The translations under genes and the position numbers were made by a program. Below are positions 34,693 to 43,671 of a stretch of DNA of 64,000 nucleotides, one piece after another. Under the pieces are notes generated by a model, which saw only the letters and a list, made by a program, of their open reading frames with translations, made no database searches and was not told where the DNA came from. The stretch comes from Demequina litoralis. Lineage in GTDB: Bacteria; Actinomycetota; Actinomycetes; Actinomycetales; Demequinaceae. Every line of letters begins with the position of its first letter. The first letter of the stretch is position 1. The DNA lies in contig NZ_JAUHPW010000002.1 in NCBI RefSeq assembly GCF_030418455.1, positions 186,001 to 250,000 of the forward strand, written 5' to 3'.

Positions 34693-36330
34693 ATGACAGA
34701 GACGCACGCCAGCGTGCAGACGCCCGACAAGACCTTCGCCGACTTCGACGTGGACCCCCGCATCGTCGAGGCGCTGGCCGACAAGGGCATCACCACCCCG
34801 TTCCCCATCCAGGCGATGACCCTCCCGGTCGCGCTGTCCGGCCACGACATCATCGGCCAGGCGAAGACCGGCACCGGCAAGACGCTGGGCTTCGGCATCC
34901 CCGCGCTGCAGCGCACCGCCGCCCCCGGCGAGCCGGCCTACGAGGGCCTCGGCGACGCGCAGGGCAAGCCCCAGGCGCTCATCGTCGCGCCGACCCGCGA
35001 GCTCGCCGTCCAGGTCGCGAACGATCTGGAGACCGCGTCGCGCAAGCGCGCCGTCCGCATCGTCCAGATCTACGGCGGCCGCGCGTACGAGCCCCAGATC
35101 GAGGCGCTGCAGAAGGGCGCCGACGTGGTCGTCGGCACCCCCGGCCGCATGATCGACCTGCTCAACCAGGGCCACCTCGACCTGCGCTTCATCAAGACCG
35201 CGGTGCTCGACGAGGCCGACGAGATGCTCGACCTCGGCTTCCTGCCCGACGTCGAGAAGCTGCTCGCCGCGACCCCGGCGTCGCGCCACACCATGCTGTT
35301 CTCCGCGACGATGCCGGGCGCCGTGGTCGCGCTCGCCCGCCGCTACATGACGCAGCCCACGCACATCCGCGCGGCCGACCCCGACGACGACGGCGCCACC
35401 GTCAAGGCCATCAAGCAGGTCGTCTACCGCGCGCACGCGCTCGACAAGGTCGAGGTGCTGGCGCGCATGCTGCAGGCCAACGGCCGCGGCCTCACCGTCG
35501 TGTTCGCGCGCACCAAGCGCACCGCCGCGAAGGTCTCCGACGAGCTGCGCGACCGCGGCTTCGCCGCCGGCGCGATCCACGGCGACCTGGGCCAGGGCGC
35601 CCGCGAGCAGGCGCTGCGCGCGTTCCGCTCGGGCAAGATCGACATCCTCGTCGCGACCGACGTGGCCGCGCGCGGCATCGACGTCACCGACGTCACGCAC
35701 GTGGTCAACTACCAGTGCCCCGAGGACGAGAAGACGTACCTCCACCGCATCGGCCGCACCGGCCGCGCGGGCAAGACCGGCACCGCCGTGACGTTCGTGG
35801 ACTGGGACGACATCCCGCGCTGGTCGCTCATCGATAAGGCGCTCGACCTCGGCTACCCCGAGCCGCAGGAGACGTACTCGACGTCGCCGCACCTGTTCGA
35901 GGACCTCGACATCCCCGAGGGCACCAAGGGCCGCCTCCCGCGCGACAAGCGCACCCGCGAGGGGCTCGAGGCGGAGACGCTCGAGGACCTCGGCGAGACC
36001 GGCAAGCACGCCGGCGGCTCGGGCCGCGGCCAGGGCGGTCGCGGTCAGGGCGGCCGTGGCGGCTCGGGCGACGGCTCCCGCGAGGGCTCGCGTGAGGGCG
36101 GCAACCGCAACCGCAGCCGTCGTCGCCGCGGCGGCTCCGGCCAGGGCGGCTCGACCGAGGGCGCGCCGCGCGAGCCGCGCGCCGAGGGCGGCTCCGCCCA
36201 GGGCGGGTCCGGCACCGGTTCCGAGGGCGGCGAGTCCAAGCCGCGCCGCAGCCGCAACCGTCGTCGCCGCCGCTCGGGCGGCGCGGGCTCGGGCGAGGGC
36301 GCGCCGCAGGCGCAGCCGGCCGGCGAGTAG
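34693..36330 (+). CDS. DEAD-box ATP-dependent RNA helicase
   Basis: A 545-residue protein. The Q motif lies at TPFPIQAMTLP, motif I is AKTGTGKT (near 57), motif Ia PTRELAVQV, motif II VLDEADEML, motif III SATMP, motif V ATDVAARGIDV and motif VI HRIGRTGRAG. The last 120 residues are Gly/Arg/Ser-rich (GGSGRGQGGRGQGG, RNRSRRRRGG) and disordered, a non-specific RNA-binding tail like those of RhlE and CsdA. It remodels RNA in ribosome assembly or decay. A weak GGAG lies five bases before the ATG. Confidence 0.93.
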   Translation: MTETHASVQTPDKTFADFDVDPRIVEALADKGITTPFPIQAMTLPVALSGHDIIGQAKTGTGKTLGFGIPALQRTAAPGEPAYEGLGDAQGKPQALIVAPTRELAVQVANDLETASRKRAVRIVQIYGGRAYEPQIEALQKGADVVVGTPGRMIDLLNQGHLDLRFIKTAVLDEADEMLDLGFLPDVEKLLAATPASRHTMLFSATMPGAVVALARRYMTQPTHIRAADPDDDGATVKAIKQVVYRAHALDKVEVLARMLQANGRGLTVVFARTKRTAAKVSDELRDRGFAAGAIHGDLGQGAREQALRAFRSGKIDILVATDVAARGIDVTDVTHVVNYQCPEDEKTYLHRIGRTGRAGKTGTAVTFVDWDDIPRWSLIDKALDLGYPEPQETYSTSPHLFEDLDIPEGTKGRLPRDKRTREGLEAETLEDLGETGKHAGGSGRGQGGRGQGGRGGSGDGSREGSREGGNRNRSRRRRGGSGQGGSTEGAPREPRAEGGSAQGGSGTGSEGGESKPRRSRNRRRRRSGGAGSGEGAPQAQPAGE

Positions 36331-36344
36331 GAAGCCTCGTCAGG

Positions 36345-36375
36345 AGGGGCGGGATCCGCGAGGGTCCCGCCCCTT
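36345..36375 (+). terminator. Terminator of the DEAD-box helicase gene
   Basis: AGGGGCGGGATCC pairs with GGTCCCGCCCCTT around GCGAG. It starts 14 bp after the stop and is followed by TTCTGCG. Confidence 0.75.
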
Positions 36376-36489
36376 CTGCGTCCCTGCCGTCACCGGCCTC
36401 TCGCGCTGCGAGGCGCTCGGTGCCCGTCCGCGGCGGGCTGCGGGCACGGAGCACCTCGCAGGACGATGCGCGGGTCGGCCCTAGCCCGG

Positions 36490-36513
36490 GCGGGGCCCGT
36501 CGACGGGCCCCGC
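36490..36513 (-). terminator. Terminator at the end of the S4-domain gene
   Basis: A perfect 24-bp palindrome (GCGGGGCCCGTC mirrored) begins at the last base of the S4 gene's stop codon on the minus strand. Overlap with the stop is unusual but would still release the transcript. Confidence 0.6.
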
Positions 36514-36740
36514 TAGTCGGAGACGCGCGCCGCACGTCCCCCGAGCTCGACGACATCGCCCTCGTGCAGCTGCCGGCCCCGGCGCACGTCGACCTCGCCG
36601 TTCACCGTGACGAGCCCGTCGGCGATGACCTCCTTGGCCTCGCCGCCGGTGTCGACCAGGCCCGCGAGCTGCAGGAACTGACCGAGACGGATCATGTCGC
36701 CGGCGATCGAGACGTCGTGGAGAGGAGCGCGTGAGGCCAT
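36513..36740 (-). CDS. S4-domain RNA-binding protein
   Basis: A 75-residue single-domain protein. The S4 fold is seen in IRLGQFLQLAGLVDTGGEAKEVIADGLVTVNGEV followed by VRRGRQLHEGDVVEL, with the conserved Gly-Glu-Ala-Lys turn and VNGE strand. Stand-alone S4 proteins of this size (YaaA/YbcJ and RqcP types) bind rRNA or stalled 50S subunits. I cannot tell which this is. ATG at 36740 has TATCAT, an excellent -10, six bases upstream, making it a clear leaderless candidate. Confidence 0.87.
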   Translation of the reverse strand: MASRAPLHDVSIAGDMIRLGQFLQLAGLVDTGGEAKEVIADGLVTVNGEVDVRRGRQLHEGDVVELGGRAARVSD

Positions 36741-36813
36741 GCCCGCATGATAGGTCGGGCGCGACCCCGCCGCGGGCCCCGCCATCCGCCGGCCGCCGCC
36801 CGCGCCGTCCGCG

Positions 36814-37638
36814 CTACCCGCGCTGCGCGAGCAGCGCGTCGAAGGCCTCCACCGTCGTGAGGTTCTCGCCCAGCCGGTTGAGCTTGCCGGTGCCGTGATA
36901 GTCCGACGACCCGGTACGGATGAGCCCGTGCTTCTCCACCAGGCCGGCCAGGCGCTCCCGCGTCTCCTCGTCGTGGTCGCGGTGGTCCACCTCGAGCCCG
37001 GCGAGCCCCGCCTTCGCGAGCGACGCGATCACCCGGTCGGGCACCACGCGCCCCCGCGCGTGCGCTCCCGGATGCGCGAAGACCGGCACCCCGCCGGCGG
37101 ACCGGATCGCGCGGACGGCGTCGTGGACCTCGGGCGCGTAGTGGTGGACGTAGTACCGGGACCGGTTGTGCAGCACCTCCGCGAACACCTCGTCGCGATG
37201 CCCGAAGTGCCCCCGCGCCACGAGCGCGTCCGCGATGTGCGGCCGGCCCACGGTCGCGGCGTCGCCCGCCTGCGCCACCACGTCGTCCCACTCGATGAGG
37301 TAGTCGACGGAGATCCGGTCGACGATGGTCTGCGCCCGCCCCACGCGGGCCTCCCGGGTGAAGGCGAGGATCTCGGCGAGCGCCGCATCGTCCGGCCGCG
37401 GCCACAGCGCGAGCATGTGGATCGACACCCGCCCGTCGCGCGCCGACACCTCGATGCCGGGCACGAAGCCGAGCCCGAGCCTCGCGGCCTCGGCCTCGGC
37501 CTCCTCCCAGCCGCCCACGGAGTCGTGGTCGGTGAGCGCGACGACGTCGAGACCCGCGTCGGCGGCCTCGCGCATCACCTGCGCCGGCGTGCCCGTGCCG
37601 TCGGAGACGTTCGAGTGGGAGTGGAGGTCGATGCGCAC
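36814..37638 (-). CDS. PHP-domain phosphoesterase
   Basis: A 274-residue protein. PHP metal-binding motifs are DLHSHSNVSDG (near residue 4), LTDHDS, GIEVSA, PVFAHPG and a C-terminal SSDYHG. Close relatives (YciV/RnmA/TrpH) dephosphorylate 3',5'-nucleotides such as pAp, or trim RNA 5' ends. The middle insert VGRPHIADALVARGHF is also typical of that group. The GTG at 37638 has GATACT six bases upstream. A GGACGATGCG site (37384, reverse) encodes Asp-Asp-Ala. The gene is monocistronic. Confidence 0.88.
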   Translation of the reverse strand: MRIDLHSHSNVSDGTGTPAQVMREAADAGLDVVALTDHDSVGGWEEAEAEAARLGLGFVPGIEVSARDGRVSIHMLALWPRPDDAALAEILAFTREARVGRAQTIVDRISVDYLIEWDDVVAQAGDAATVGRPHIADALVARGHFGHRDEVFAEVLHNRSRYYVHHYAPEVHDAVRAIRSAGGVPVFAHPGAHARGRVVPDRVIASLAKAGLAGLEVDHRDHDEETRERLAGLVEKHGLIRTGSSDYHGTGKLNRLGENLTTVEAFDALLAQRG

Positions 37639-37752
37639 GCGCCCAGTATCGCGCGCCACCGCCGCGCGGTCCCGTCGGGTCCCGCGTCCCCTCGGGTCCC
37701 GCGTCCCCGCCTGGGGCAGGATAGGAGGGGACATACAGCCGGAGGGGGCACG

Positions 37753-38142
37753 ATGACGACGGTCGAGACGGTGGCATGGGCGACGGCGGCGATCTTCGCG
37801 GCGGTGGCGCTGTTCCAGGTGGCGCTCGCCGCGGGCGCGCCGTGGGGACGGGCCGCGTGGGGCGGCGCGCATGAGGGCGCGCTCCCGGGTCGGCTGCGCG
37901 CCGGCAGCGCCGTCTCGGCGGTGATGCTGCTGGGGATGGCGGCCGTCGTCCTGGCGGGCGCCGGCGCGATCGGGTCCGGCGACAGCACCCTGGTCACGGT
38001 GCTGCTGTGGGTGGTGGTCGCGTTCACCGCGCTGTCGACGCTGGCCAACCTCGCGTCGCGCAGCCCGCTCGAGCGCGCGATCTTCGGGCCCACCAGCATC
38101 GCCCTCTTGGCCGGGTCCCTCACGGTCGCGCTCGCCGGCTGA
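37753..38142 (+). CDS. Small four-helix membrane protein
   Basis: A 129-residue protein with four hydrophobic segments (for example TVAWATAAIFAAVALFQVALA) and the short conserved-looking RSPLERAIFGPTSIAL between helices 3 and 4. It resembles small actinobacterial membrane proteins of unknown function. GGAGGGGG precedes the ATG. Divergent from the PHP gene. Confidence 0.7.
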   Translation: MTTVETVAWATAAIFAAVALFQVALAAGAPWGRAAWGGAHEGALPGRLRAGSAVSAVMLLGMAAVVLAGAGAIGSGDSTLVTVLLWVVVAFTALSTLANLASRSPLERAIFGPTSIALLAGSLTVALAG

Positions 38143-38240
38143 CGCCGGCCGGCCCGCGCCGCCCGCCCCTGCGTCGGGACGATGCGCGGGCGGGACCAGC
38201 GGCGACGTCCGGCGTCTGCGCACCGTGCGACCATTGCCGG

Positions 38241-39611
38241 GTGAACGACAAGGACGAGACCAACAAGGCCCGCACCACCCGCCCGACCACCCAGGAGTTC
38301 AAGGACTTCATGGGCGAGCACTGGGCGCCGCACGAGGACGTCGAGGTGACGCGCATCGCCGCGGCCCCCTTCGCGGCCGAGCGCCGCGCAGGCCTGAGCG
38401 CCGCGTTCCCCGGCACCCGCATCTCCGTCCCCGCGGGCGAGCTCAAGACCCGCGCGAACGACACCGACTACCGGTTCCGCCCGTCGTCCGATTTCACGTA
38501 CCTCACCGGCCTCGGCATCGACCACGAGCCCGGCGCGGTGCTCGTGTTCGAGCCGCGCGAGGGCGCCGAGGGCCACGACGTCGTCCTCTACCTCGTGCCG
38601 CCCGCCCAGCCCGGCGACGAGGGCTTCTACTCCGACCCGGCCGCGGGCGAGTTCTGGATCGGGCGCCGCCCCGGCCTCGCCGAGTTCGAGGCCATGACCG
38701 GCATCGCGACCAAGGCGCTGGCGGACCTGCCCGAGAGCGTCGACGCCGCCGCCGAGCCGGGCGAGGACGTCCGCGCCGCGCTCGCCGAGATGCGTTTCGT
38801 CAAGGACGAGTACGAGATCCAGCAGCTGCGCGACGCGGTCGACGCGACCATCGCGGGCTTCGAGCGCGTGGTCCCGGAGCTGCCGCGCGCGATCGCGCAC
38901 AAGCGCGGCGAGCGCGTCATCGAGGCGACCTTCGACGGCCACGCCCGCGAGGAGGGCAACGCGGTGGGCTACGAGACCATCGCCGCCGCGGGCGCCCACG
39001 CGACCACGCTGCACTGGATCTCCAACACCGGTCAGGTGCGCGAGGGCGACCTCCTGCTGCTGGACGCGGGAGTCGAGGTCGAGAGCCTCTACACCGCGGA
39101 CATCACCCGCACGCTCCCGATCGACGGCACCTTCACGCCCACCCAGCGCCGCGTCTACGAGATCGTGCTCGAGGCCGCCGACGCCGCGTTCGCGATCGTC
39201 AAGCCCGGCATCCGCTTCCTCGACGTGCACCTCGCCGCGATGGAGGTCATCGAGCAGCGCCTCACCGAGTGGGGCATCGCGCCGGCGCAGCAGGACCCCG
39301 AGTCCAAGCTCTACCGCCGCTGGATGGTCCACGGCACGTCGCACCACCTGGGGCTCGACGTCCACGACTGCGCCGAGGCCAAGCGCGAGCTCTACCTCGA
39401 GGGCGTCCTCGAGCCCGGCATGGTCTTCACCATCGAGCCCGGCCTGTACTTCCAGGAGGGCGACCTGGTCGCACCCGAGGAGCTGCGCGGCATCGGCGTG
39501 CGCATCGAGGACGACATCGTCGTGACCGAGGACGGCGCCGAGAACCTCTCGGCGGCGCTCCCCCGCGACCCCGACGAGGTCGAGGCGTGGATCAAGCGCC
39601 TGTCGCGCTGA
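38241..39611 (+). CDS. pepP: Xaa-Pro aminopeptidase (PepP)
   Basis: A 456-residue M24 peptidase. The N-terminal creatinase-like domain contains RPSSDFTYLTGL, the substrate-binding loop of PepP. The dinuclear metal ligands are Asp in LLLLDAG, Asp in TADITR, His in TSHHLGLDVHD, Glu in FTIEPGLY and Glu in VRIEDD. It removes an N-terminal residue before proline. A 40-residue hydrophilic N-terminal extension (NDKDETNKARTTRPT) is usual in actinobacteria. GTG at 38241 has GACCAT six bases upstream. The gene ends at a strong tetraloop terminator. Confidence 0.93.
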   Translation: MNDKDETNKARTTRPTTQEFKDFMGEHWAPHEDVEVTRIAAAPFAAERRAGLSAAFPGTRISVPAGELKTRANDTDYRFRPSSDFTYLTGLGIDHEPGAVLVFEPREGAEGHDVVLYLVPPAQPGDEGFYSDPAAGEFWIGRRPGLAEFEAMTGIATKALADLPESVDAAAEPGEDVRAALAEMRFVKDEYEIQQLRDAVDATIAGFERVVPELPRAIAHKRGERVIEATFDGHAREEGNAVGYETIAAAGAHATTLHWISNTGQVREGDLLLLDAGVEVESLYTADITRTLPIDGTFTPTQRRVYEIVLEAADAAFAIVKPGIRFLDVHLAAMEVIEQRLTEWGIAPAQQDPESKLYRRWMVHGTSHHLGLDVHDCAEAKRELYLEGVLEPGMVFTIEPGLYFQEGDLVAPEELRGIGVRIEDDIVVTEDGAENLSAALPRDPDEVEAWIKRLSR

Positions 39612-39631
39612 GCCCGCTGCCCGCGTGACGC

Positions 39632-39669
39632 AAGCGGCGCATCGTCCCTTCGGGGGCGGTGCGCCGCTT
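39632..39669 (+). terminator. Terminator of pepP with a TTCG tetraloop, containing the 10-mer motif
   Basis: AAGCGGCGCATCGTCCC (39632-39648) pairs fully with GGGGCGGTGCGCCGCTT (39653-39669) in RNA, using two G-U pairs, around TTCG. The left arm contains CGCATCGTCC. The right arm carries two changes that keep pairing in RNA but break the 10-mer. Confidence 0.88.
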
Positions 39670-39774
39670 TCCAGTTCAGGGGTCGCCGGGCCCTTCGCGA
39701 GGGCATAGGGTGCCGTTTCCCGGCGTTGACCTCACGGAACCCGCACGACCGCATCACCACCAGAAGGACCCCGC

Positions 39775-40752
39775 ATGACCGTCGCCCTCTCCCTGCTCGA
39801 CCTCGCCTTCATCCGCCCCGGCGGCAGCGCCGCGGAGAGCCTCGCCCACTCGGTCGACCTCGCCCGGGCGGCGGAACGGTCGGGCTACGGTCGCGTCTGG
39901 TACGCCGAGCACCACGGCATGGCGACCATCGCATCGTCCGCCCCGGCGGTGGTGATCGCGCACGTCGCCGCGCATACGTCCACCATCCGTCTCGGCGCGG
40001 GCGGCGTCATGCTGCCGCATCACTCGCCGCTCGTGGTCGCCGAGCAGTTCGGCACCCTCGCCGAGCTCCACCCCGGCCGCATCGACCTGGGCCTGGGACG
40101 TGCGCCCGGGGGCGACCGCGGCGTCTTCGCGGCGCTGCGCCGCACGCCCGAGGCGTCGGACCGCTTCCCCCAGGACGTGGTCGAGCTCCAGGGCCTGCTC
40201 GCGGGCGCGGACCGGCCCGACGGGCTCCGCGCGACCCCCGGCGCCGGCACGCACGTGCCGCTCTACGTCCTGGGCTCGTCGCTGTTCGGCGCGCAGCTCG
40301 CGGCGCAGCTGGGCCTGCCGTACGCCTTCGCCTCCCACTTCGCGCCGCAGGCGCTCGAGGAAGCCGTCGCGCTCTACCGCGGCAGCTACCGGCCGTCGGA
40401 CGCGCACCCCGAGCCGTACGTGATCGCCGGCGTCAACGTGGTCGCGGCCGAGGACGGGGACGATGCGCGGGCCCAGCTCGCCGACGCCCGCCGCCACCGC
40501 GTGCGCGCCATGATCAGCCGCGGCCCGGCGGCCCGCAGCTACACCGAAGACGAGATCGACGCGTTCCTCACGACCCCGCAGGGCGCGCAGATCGCGGCGA
40601 TGATGTCCAAGGCGGCCGTCGGCACGCCGGACGAGGTGCGCGAGGGGCTCGAGGCCTTCGCGGCGGAGGCGCGAGCCGACGAGCTCATCACCGTCCACCC
40701 GTCGCTGGACCCGGCGGCCAGGATCCGCTCGGTGGAGCTCGCCGGCAGCTGA
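39775..40752 (+). CDS. Luciferase-like (LLM-class) flavin monooxygenase
   Basis: A 325-residue TIM-barrel protein: [18 protein letters not shown] at the N terminus, the flavin-site region [32 protein letters not shown] and the phosphate-binding [11 protein letters not shown]. The [22 protein letters not shown] strand-helix is typical of the MsnO8 subgroup. It would use FMNH2 or F420 with an unknown substrate. AGAAGGA precedes the ATG. Two GGACGATGCG sites (39930, 40458) fall in the gene. It converges on the MocR gene across repeat copy 2. Confidence 0.85.
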   Translation: MTVALSLLDLAFIRPGGSAAESLAHSVDLARAAERSGYGRVWYAEHHGMATIASSAPAVVIAHVAAHTSTIRLGAGGVMLPHHSPLVVAEQFGTLAELHPGRIDLGLGRAPGGDRGVFAALRRTPEASDRFPQDVVELQGLLAGADRPDGLRATPGAGTHVPLYVLGSSLFGAQLAAQLGLPYAFASHFAPQALEEAVALYRGSYRPSDAHPEPYVIAGVNVVAAEDGDDARAQLADARRHRVRAMISRGPAARSYTEDEIDAFLTTPQGAQIAAMMSKAAVGTPDEVREGLEAFAAEARADELITVHPSLDPAARIRSVELAGS

Positions 40753-40774
40753 CAGGCCCCACCCCGCCGCGCGC

Positions 40775-40855
40775 CAACCGGCGTACGGGACGCCGCTCGC
40801 GCGCATCGTGCCTGGTGCTGGAGCGCGGAGGCGGATCCGTACACCGGTTGCGGCG
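40775..40855 (+). repeat. Dispersed intergenic palindromic repeat, copy 2 (best preserved)
   Basis: The left arm CAACCGGCGTACGG (40775-40788) pairs with CCGTACACCGGTTGCGGCG (40837-40855), and pairing extends outwards through GCGCGCC. The core CGCGCATCGTGCCTGGT is at 40800-40816. It nearly fills the 116-bp space between two converging genes, where it may act as a bidirectional terminator. Confidence 0.8.
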
Positions 40856-40868
40856 CGCCGGCGGCGAG

Positions 40869-42269
40869 TCAGGCGGCGCGCTCCGCCAGCGTCTTGACGC
40901 CCAGCCGCATCTCCTCGGGCGGGAGGTAGAACGGCAGCCGGAAGCGGTCCGCTCCCGCGCCCGGCACCACCGAGAACGCCGCGCCGGCGACCACCGGCAC
41001 GCCCGCGCGGTCGGCACGCTCGGCGAAGCGCTCCGCCGACTGACCCGGCATCCGCACCCACAGCGACGGCCCGCCCGCGGGCTCGACCGCCTCCCAGCCC
41101 AGCCCCGCCTCCTCGATCGCCTCCCGCGTCGCGGCGAGGGACTCCCGCAGCGCGGCCAGGCGCCACGCCACCGTCTCCTCGAAGCGCTCCCGCAGCAGGC
41201 GCGCGCCCAACCGCTGGAACAGCGCCGGGCTGCCGAGGTCCATCGCGGCCCGGCGGTGTCGCAGCTGCGCGGCGAGCGTCGCGTTCGTGTGCAGCCAGCC
41301 GATGCGCAGCCCGCCCCAGAACACCTTCGACATCCCGCCCACGGTCACCACCGACGCGCCCGTCCCGAGCGCGGCCAGCGGCCGCGGCGACGCGCCGGAC
41401 AGCGCGAGGTCGGCGAGGGTGCGGTCGTCGATCACCGTGGTGCCGGCGGACGATGCGGCGGCGAGCAGGCGCACGGCGTCCGCCTCCGCGAGCGCGGTGC
41501 CGGTGGGGTTGTTGAACGTGGTGACGTAGGCGAGGTCCGGCTCGGCGGCACGCAGCATCTTGACGACGCCCGCGACGTCGAGGCCCGCGTCGGTCATCGG
41601 CAGCGCGAGCGGGCGCGAGCCCGCCGCCGCGATCGCGTCGAACACCCCGGGGTAGGTGATGGCCTCGAGGGCGACCGGGGTCGACGGCGAGGCGAGCGCG
41701 GTCACCGCGAGCCAGAGCGCCTGCTGCGCGCCGGAGGTCACGACGATCTCGTCGGCTCGCGCCGGCACGCCCCGCGCGCGGAGGTGGTCGGTGATCGCGA
41801 GCGTGAGGTCGCGGTCGCCGAGCGCGGCGTAGCCGTTGCCGAGCGCGGCCCGCCCGTCGAGGAACGTCTCCGGCCGTGCGAGCGCCTCCGACACCGCCGG
41901 CGCGGGCGGCGGCGACGCGGTGTTGAGCGCGACCAGCGGCGGCTCCTGCCCCACGAGGATCCGCGAGAAGCGGTCCTGCGCGGTGAGCGCGGACACGCCC
42001 CGCGACCGCATCCCCAGGCGCGGGGCGGAGCCGGGCGAGGCCTCGAGCCATCCCTGGTCACGCAGCCGCTGATAGGCGGCGGTGACCGTGTTGCGCGAGA
42101 GGTGGAGCTGCGTCGCGAGCGCGCGCTCGGACGGCATGCGCGCGCCGTGCTCGAGCGAGCCGGCCTCGGCGAGCGACACGATCGCGTCCGCGAGCTGCTG
42201 GTACAGGGGTCCGGTGCCCGACTTCCAATGGTCGAGCACACCGCTGAGCTGGTCGGCCGTGGTGCGCAT
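40869..42269 (-). CDS. MocR/PdxR-like GntR-aminotransferase regulator
   Basis: A 466-residue fusion. The N-terminal winged helix is GntR-type (MPSERALATQLHLSRNTVTAAYQRLRDQGWLE, with the recognition helix in SRNTVTAAYQRL). The C-terminal domain is a fold-type I aminotransferase with TSGAQQALWLAV, FNNPTGT and the PLP-lysine region GGMSKVFWGGLRIGW. MocR proteins often control pyridoxal or amino-acid genes using PLP as ligand. The divergent neighbour is an MgtE-N/CBS protein, so the target may be only itself. ATG at 42269 has TGGGAT six bases upstream. An inverted repeat overlaps the -35 region. Confidence 0.88.
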   Translation of the reverse strand: MRTTADQLSGVLDHWKSGTGPLYQQLADAIVSLAEAGSLEHGARMPSERALATQLHLSRNTVTAAYQRLRDQGWLEASPGSAPRLGMRSRGVSALTAQDRFSRILVGQEPPLVALNTASPPPAPAVSEALARPETFLDGRAALGNGYAALGDRDLTLAITDHLRARGVPARADEIVVTSGAQQALWLAVTALASPSTPVALEAITYPGVFDAIAAAGSRPLALPMTDAGLDVAGVVKMLRAAEPDLAYVTTFNNPTGTALAEADAVRLLAAASSAGTTVIDDRTLADLALSGASPRPLAALGTGASVVTVGGMSKVFWGGLRIGWLHTNATLAAQLRHRRAAMDLGSPALFQRLGARLLRERFEETVAWRLAALRESLAATREAIEEAGLGWEAVEPAGGPSLWVRMPGQSAERFAERADRAGVPVVAGAAFSVVPGAGADRFRLPFYLPPEEMRLGVKTLAERAA

Positions 42270-42275
42270 GACCCC

Positions 42276-42311
42276 ATCCCACCCGGAACTGGCACCTGGA
42301 AGCAAGTGCCA
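42276..42311 (-). promoter_or_regulatory. Promoter and candidate operator of the MocR-like gene
   Basis: On the minus strand TTGCTT (42300-42305) and TGGGAT (42276-42281) are 18 bp apart, and the ATG follows six bases later. The perfect inverted repeat TGGCAC-N10-GTGCCA (42290-42311) encloses the -35 element. This is the placement expected for autoregulation. A second -10 (TACGCT, 42357-42362) serves the divergent gene. Confidence 0.55.
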
Positions 42312-42369
42312 CACGCCGCATCGTCCCACCTCCCAGGCGGGACGCAGGCCCGGGGATACGCTTAGCCCC

Positions 42370-43671
42370 ATGAGCACCGCAGTCGACCGCGTCTACATCG
42401 CGCGCCTCGCGGGCACCCCGGTCTTCGACCCCATCGGCGACGCGGTGGGCCGCGTCCGCGACGTCGTCGTCGTCATCCGCCGCACCGGCGGCAACCCGCC
42501 CACGGCGGTGGGCCTCGTGGTCGAGGTGCCCGGACGCCGGCGCGTCTTCATGCCCCTCACCCGCGTCACCTCGATCTCCCCCGGGCAGGTGATCTGCACC
42601 GGCGTGGTCAACCTGCGCCGGTTCAAGGCGCGGCCCGGGGAGAGCCTCGCGATCGCGGAGCTGTTCGAGCGGTCGGTGCGCCTCAAGGAGGACAAGTCCA
42701 CCGCGTACATCGAGGACATCGCGATCGAGCAGGACCGCACCAAGACGTGGCGCCTCACCAAGCTCTACGTGCGCAAGGGCGAGCGCCGCAAGGGCGTGCT
42801 CGGCTTCTCGCGGCGCGGCGAGGCCGTCGTGGTCGACGTCGACCAGGTGACCGGGCTGTCGATCCGCGACAAGAACCAGGGCGCGTCGCTCGTCATCGAG
42901 GCCTTCGAGGACCACAAGCCCGCGGACCTCGCCGCCGCCCTCATGGAGATGAGCCCGTCGCGCTCGGCGGAGATCGCGGCCGCGCTGGACGACGAGCGCC
43001 TCGCCGACGTGCTCGAGGAGATGCCCGAGGAGGACCAGATCGTCCTCCTGTCGACGCTGCGCTCCGAGCGCGCGGCCGATGTCCTCGAGGCGATGGAGCC
43101 GGACGATGCGGCGGACCTCCTGGGCGACCTGCCCGCGCCGCAGGCGGCCGCGCTCCTCGAGCTGATGGAGCCCGAGGAGGCGCGCAACGTCGAGCAGCTG
43201 CTGGGCTACGAGGACGACTCCGCGGGCGGCCTCATGACCACCGAGCCGGTGATCGTGGGCCCCGAGACCACCGTCGCGACCTGCCTCGCGCTCGTGCGGA
43301 AGCAGGAGCTGCCGCCGGCGCTCGCGTCGATGGTGTTCGTGGTGCGCCCGCCGCTCGAGACCCCGACCGGCCGGTACATCGGCCTGGTCCACATCCAGAA
43401 GCTCCTGCGCGAGCCCCCGCACGACTCGATCGGCAACTTCGTCGACCCGGCGATCGCCCCGCTGCACCCCGGCGAGCACCTGTCCGTGGTCGCGCGCCGC
43501 ATGGCGGCCTACGACATCCTCGCCCTGCCGGTCGTCAACGACGACCATCGCCTCGTGGGCGCGATCTCGATCGACGACGTCCTCGACCACCTGCTCCCCA
43601 GCGACTGGCGCGAGCACATGGACGAGGAGGACGAGGCGCCGACGCCGGCCAAGGGAGGCGCCCGTGGCTGA
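42370..43671 (+). CDS. MgtE N-domain and CBS-domain protein without a channel
   Basis: A 433-residue soluble protein. A PRC-barrel-like domain covers about 1-170 (GDAVGRVRDVVVV). The superhelical MgtE N domain is 180-285 (AALMEMSPSRSAEIAAALDDERLADVLEEMPEEDQIVLL). Two CBS repeats follow to 415. The membrane channel of true MgtE is absent, so it cannot transport Mg alone. It may sense Mg or nucleotides for another protein. Actinobacteria keep it next to DUF1003, as here (8-bp overlap). ATG at 42370 has TACGCT seven bases upstream. Confidence 0.88.
   Translation: MSTAVDRVYIARLAGTPVFDPIGDAVGRVRDVVVVIRRTGGNPPTAVGLVVEVPGRRRVFMPLTRVTSISPGQVICTGVVNLRRFKARPGESLAIAELFERSVRLKEDKSTAYIEDIAIEQDRTKTWRLTKLYVRKGERRKGVLGFSRRGEAVVVDVDQVTGLSIRDKNQGASLVIEAFEDHKPADLAAALMEMSPSRSAEIAAALDDERLADVLEEMPEEDQIVLLSTLRSERAADVLEAMEPDDAADLLGDLPAPQAAALLELMEPEEARNVEQLLGYEDDSAGGLMTTEPVIVGPETTVATCLALVRKQELPPALASMVFVVRPPLETPTGRYIGLVHIQKLLREPPHDSIGNFVDPAIAPLHPGEHLSVVARRMAAYDILALPVVNDDHRLVGAISIDDVLDHLLPSDWREHMDEEDEAPTPAKGGARG

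Noticed and set aside
34693-34742. A longer N terminus for the DEAD-box helicase from the 5' leader
   Set aside because: No start codon in frame upstream extends the Q-motif domain in a conserved way, and a promoter-like TACACT lies about 140 bp upstream.
36003-36300. Gly-rich repetitive DNA as a repeat array or CRISPR
   Set aside because: It is the in-frame Gly/Arg/Ser-rich tail of the DEAD-box helicase. Units are irregular and there are no spacers. No CRISPR array was found anywhere in the window.
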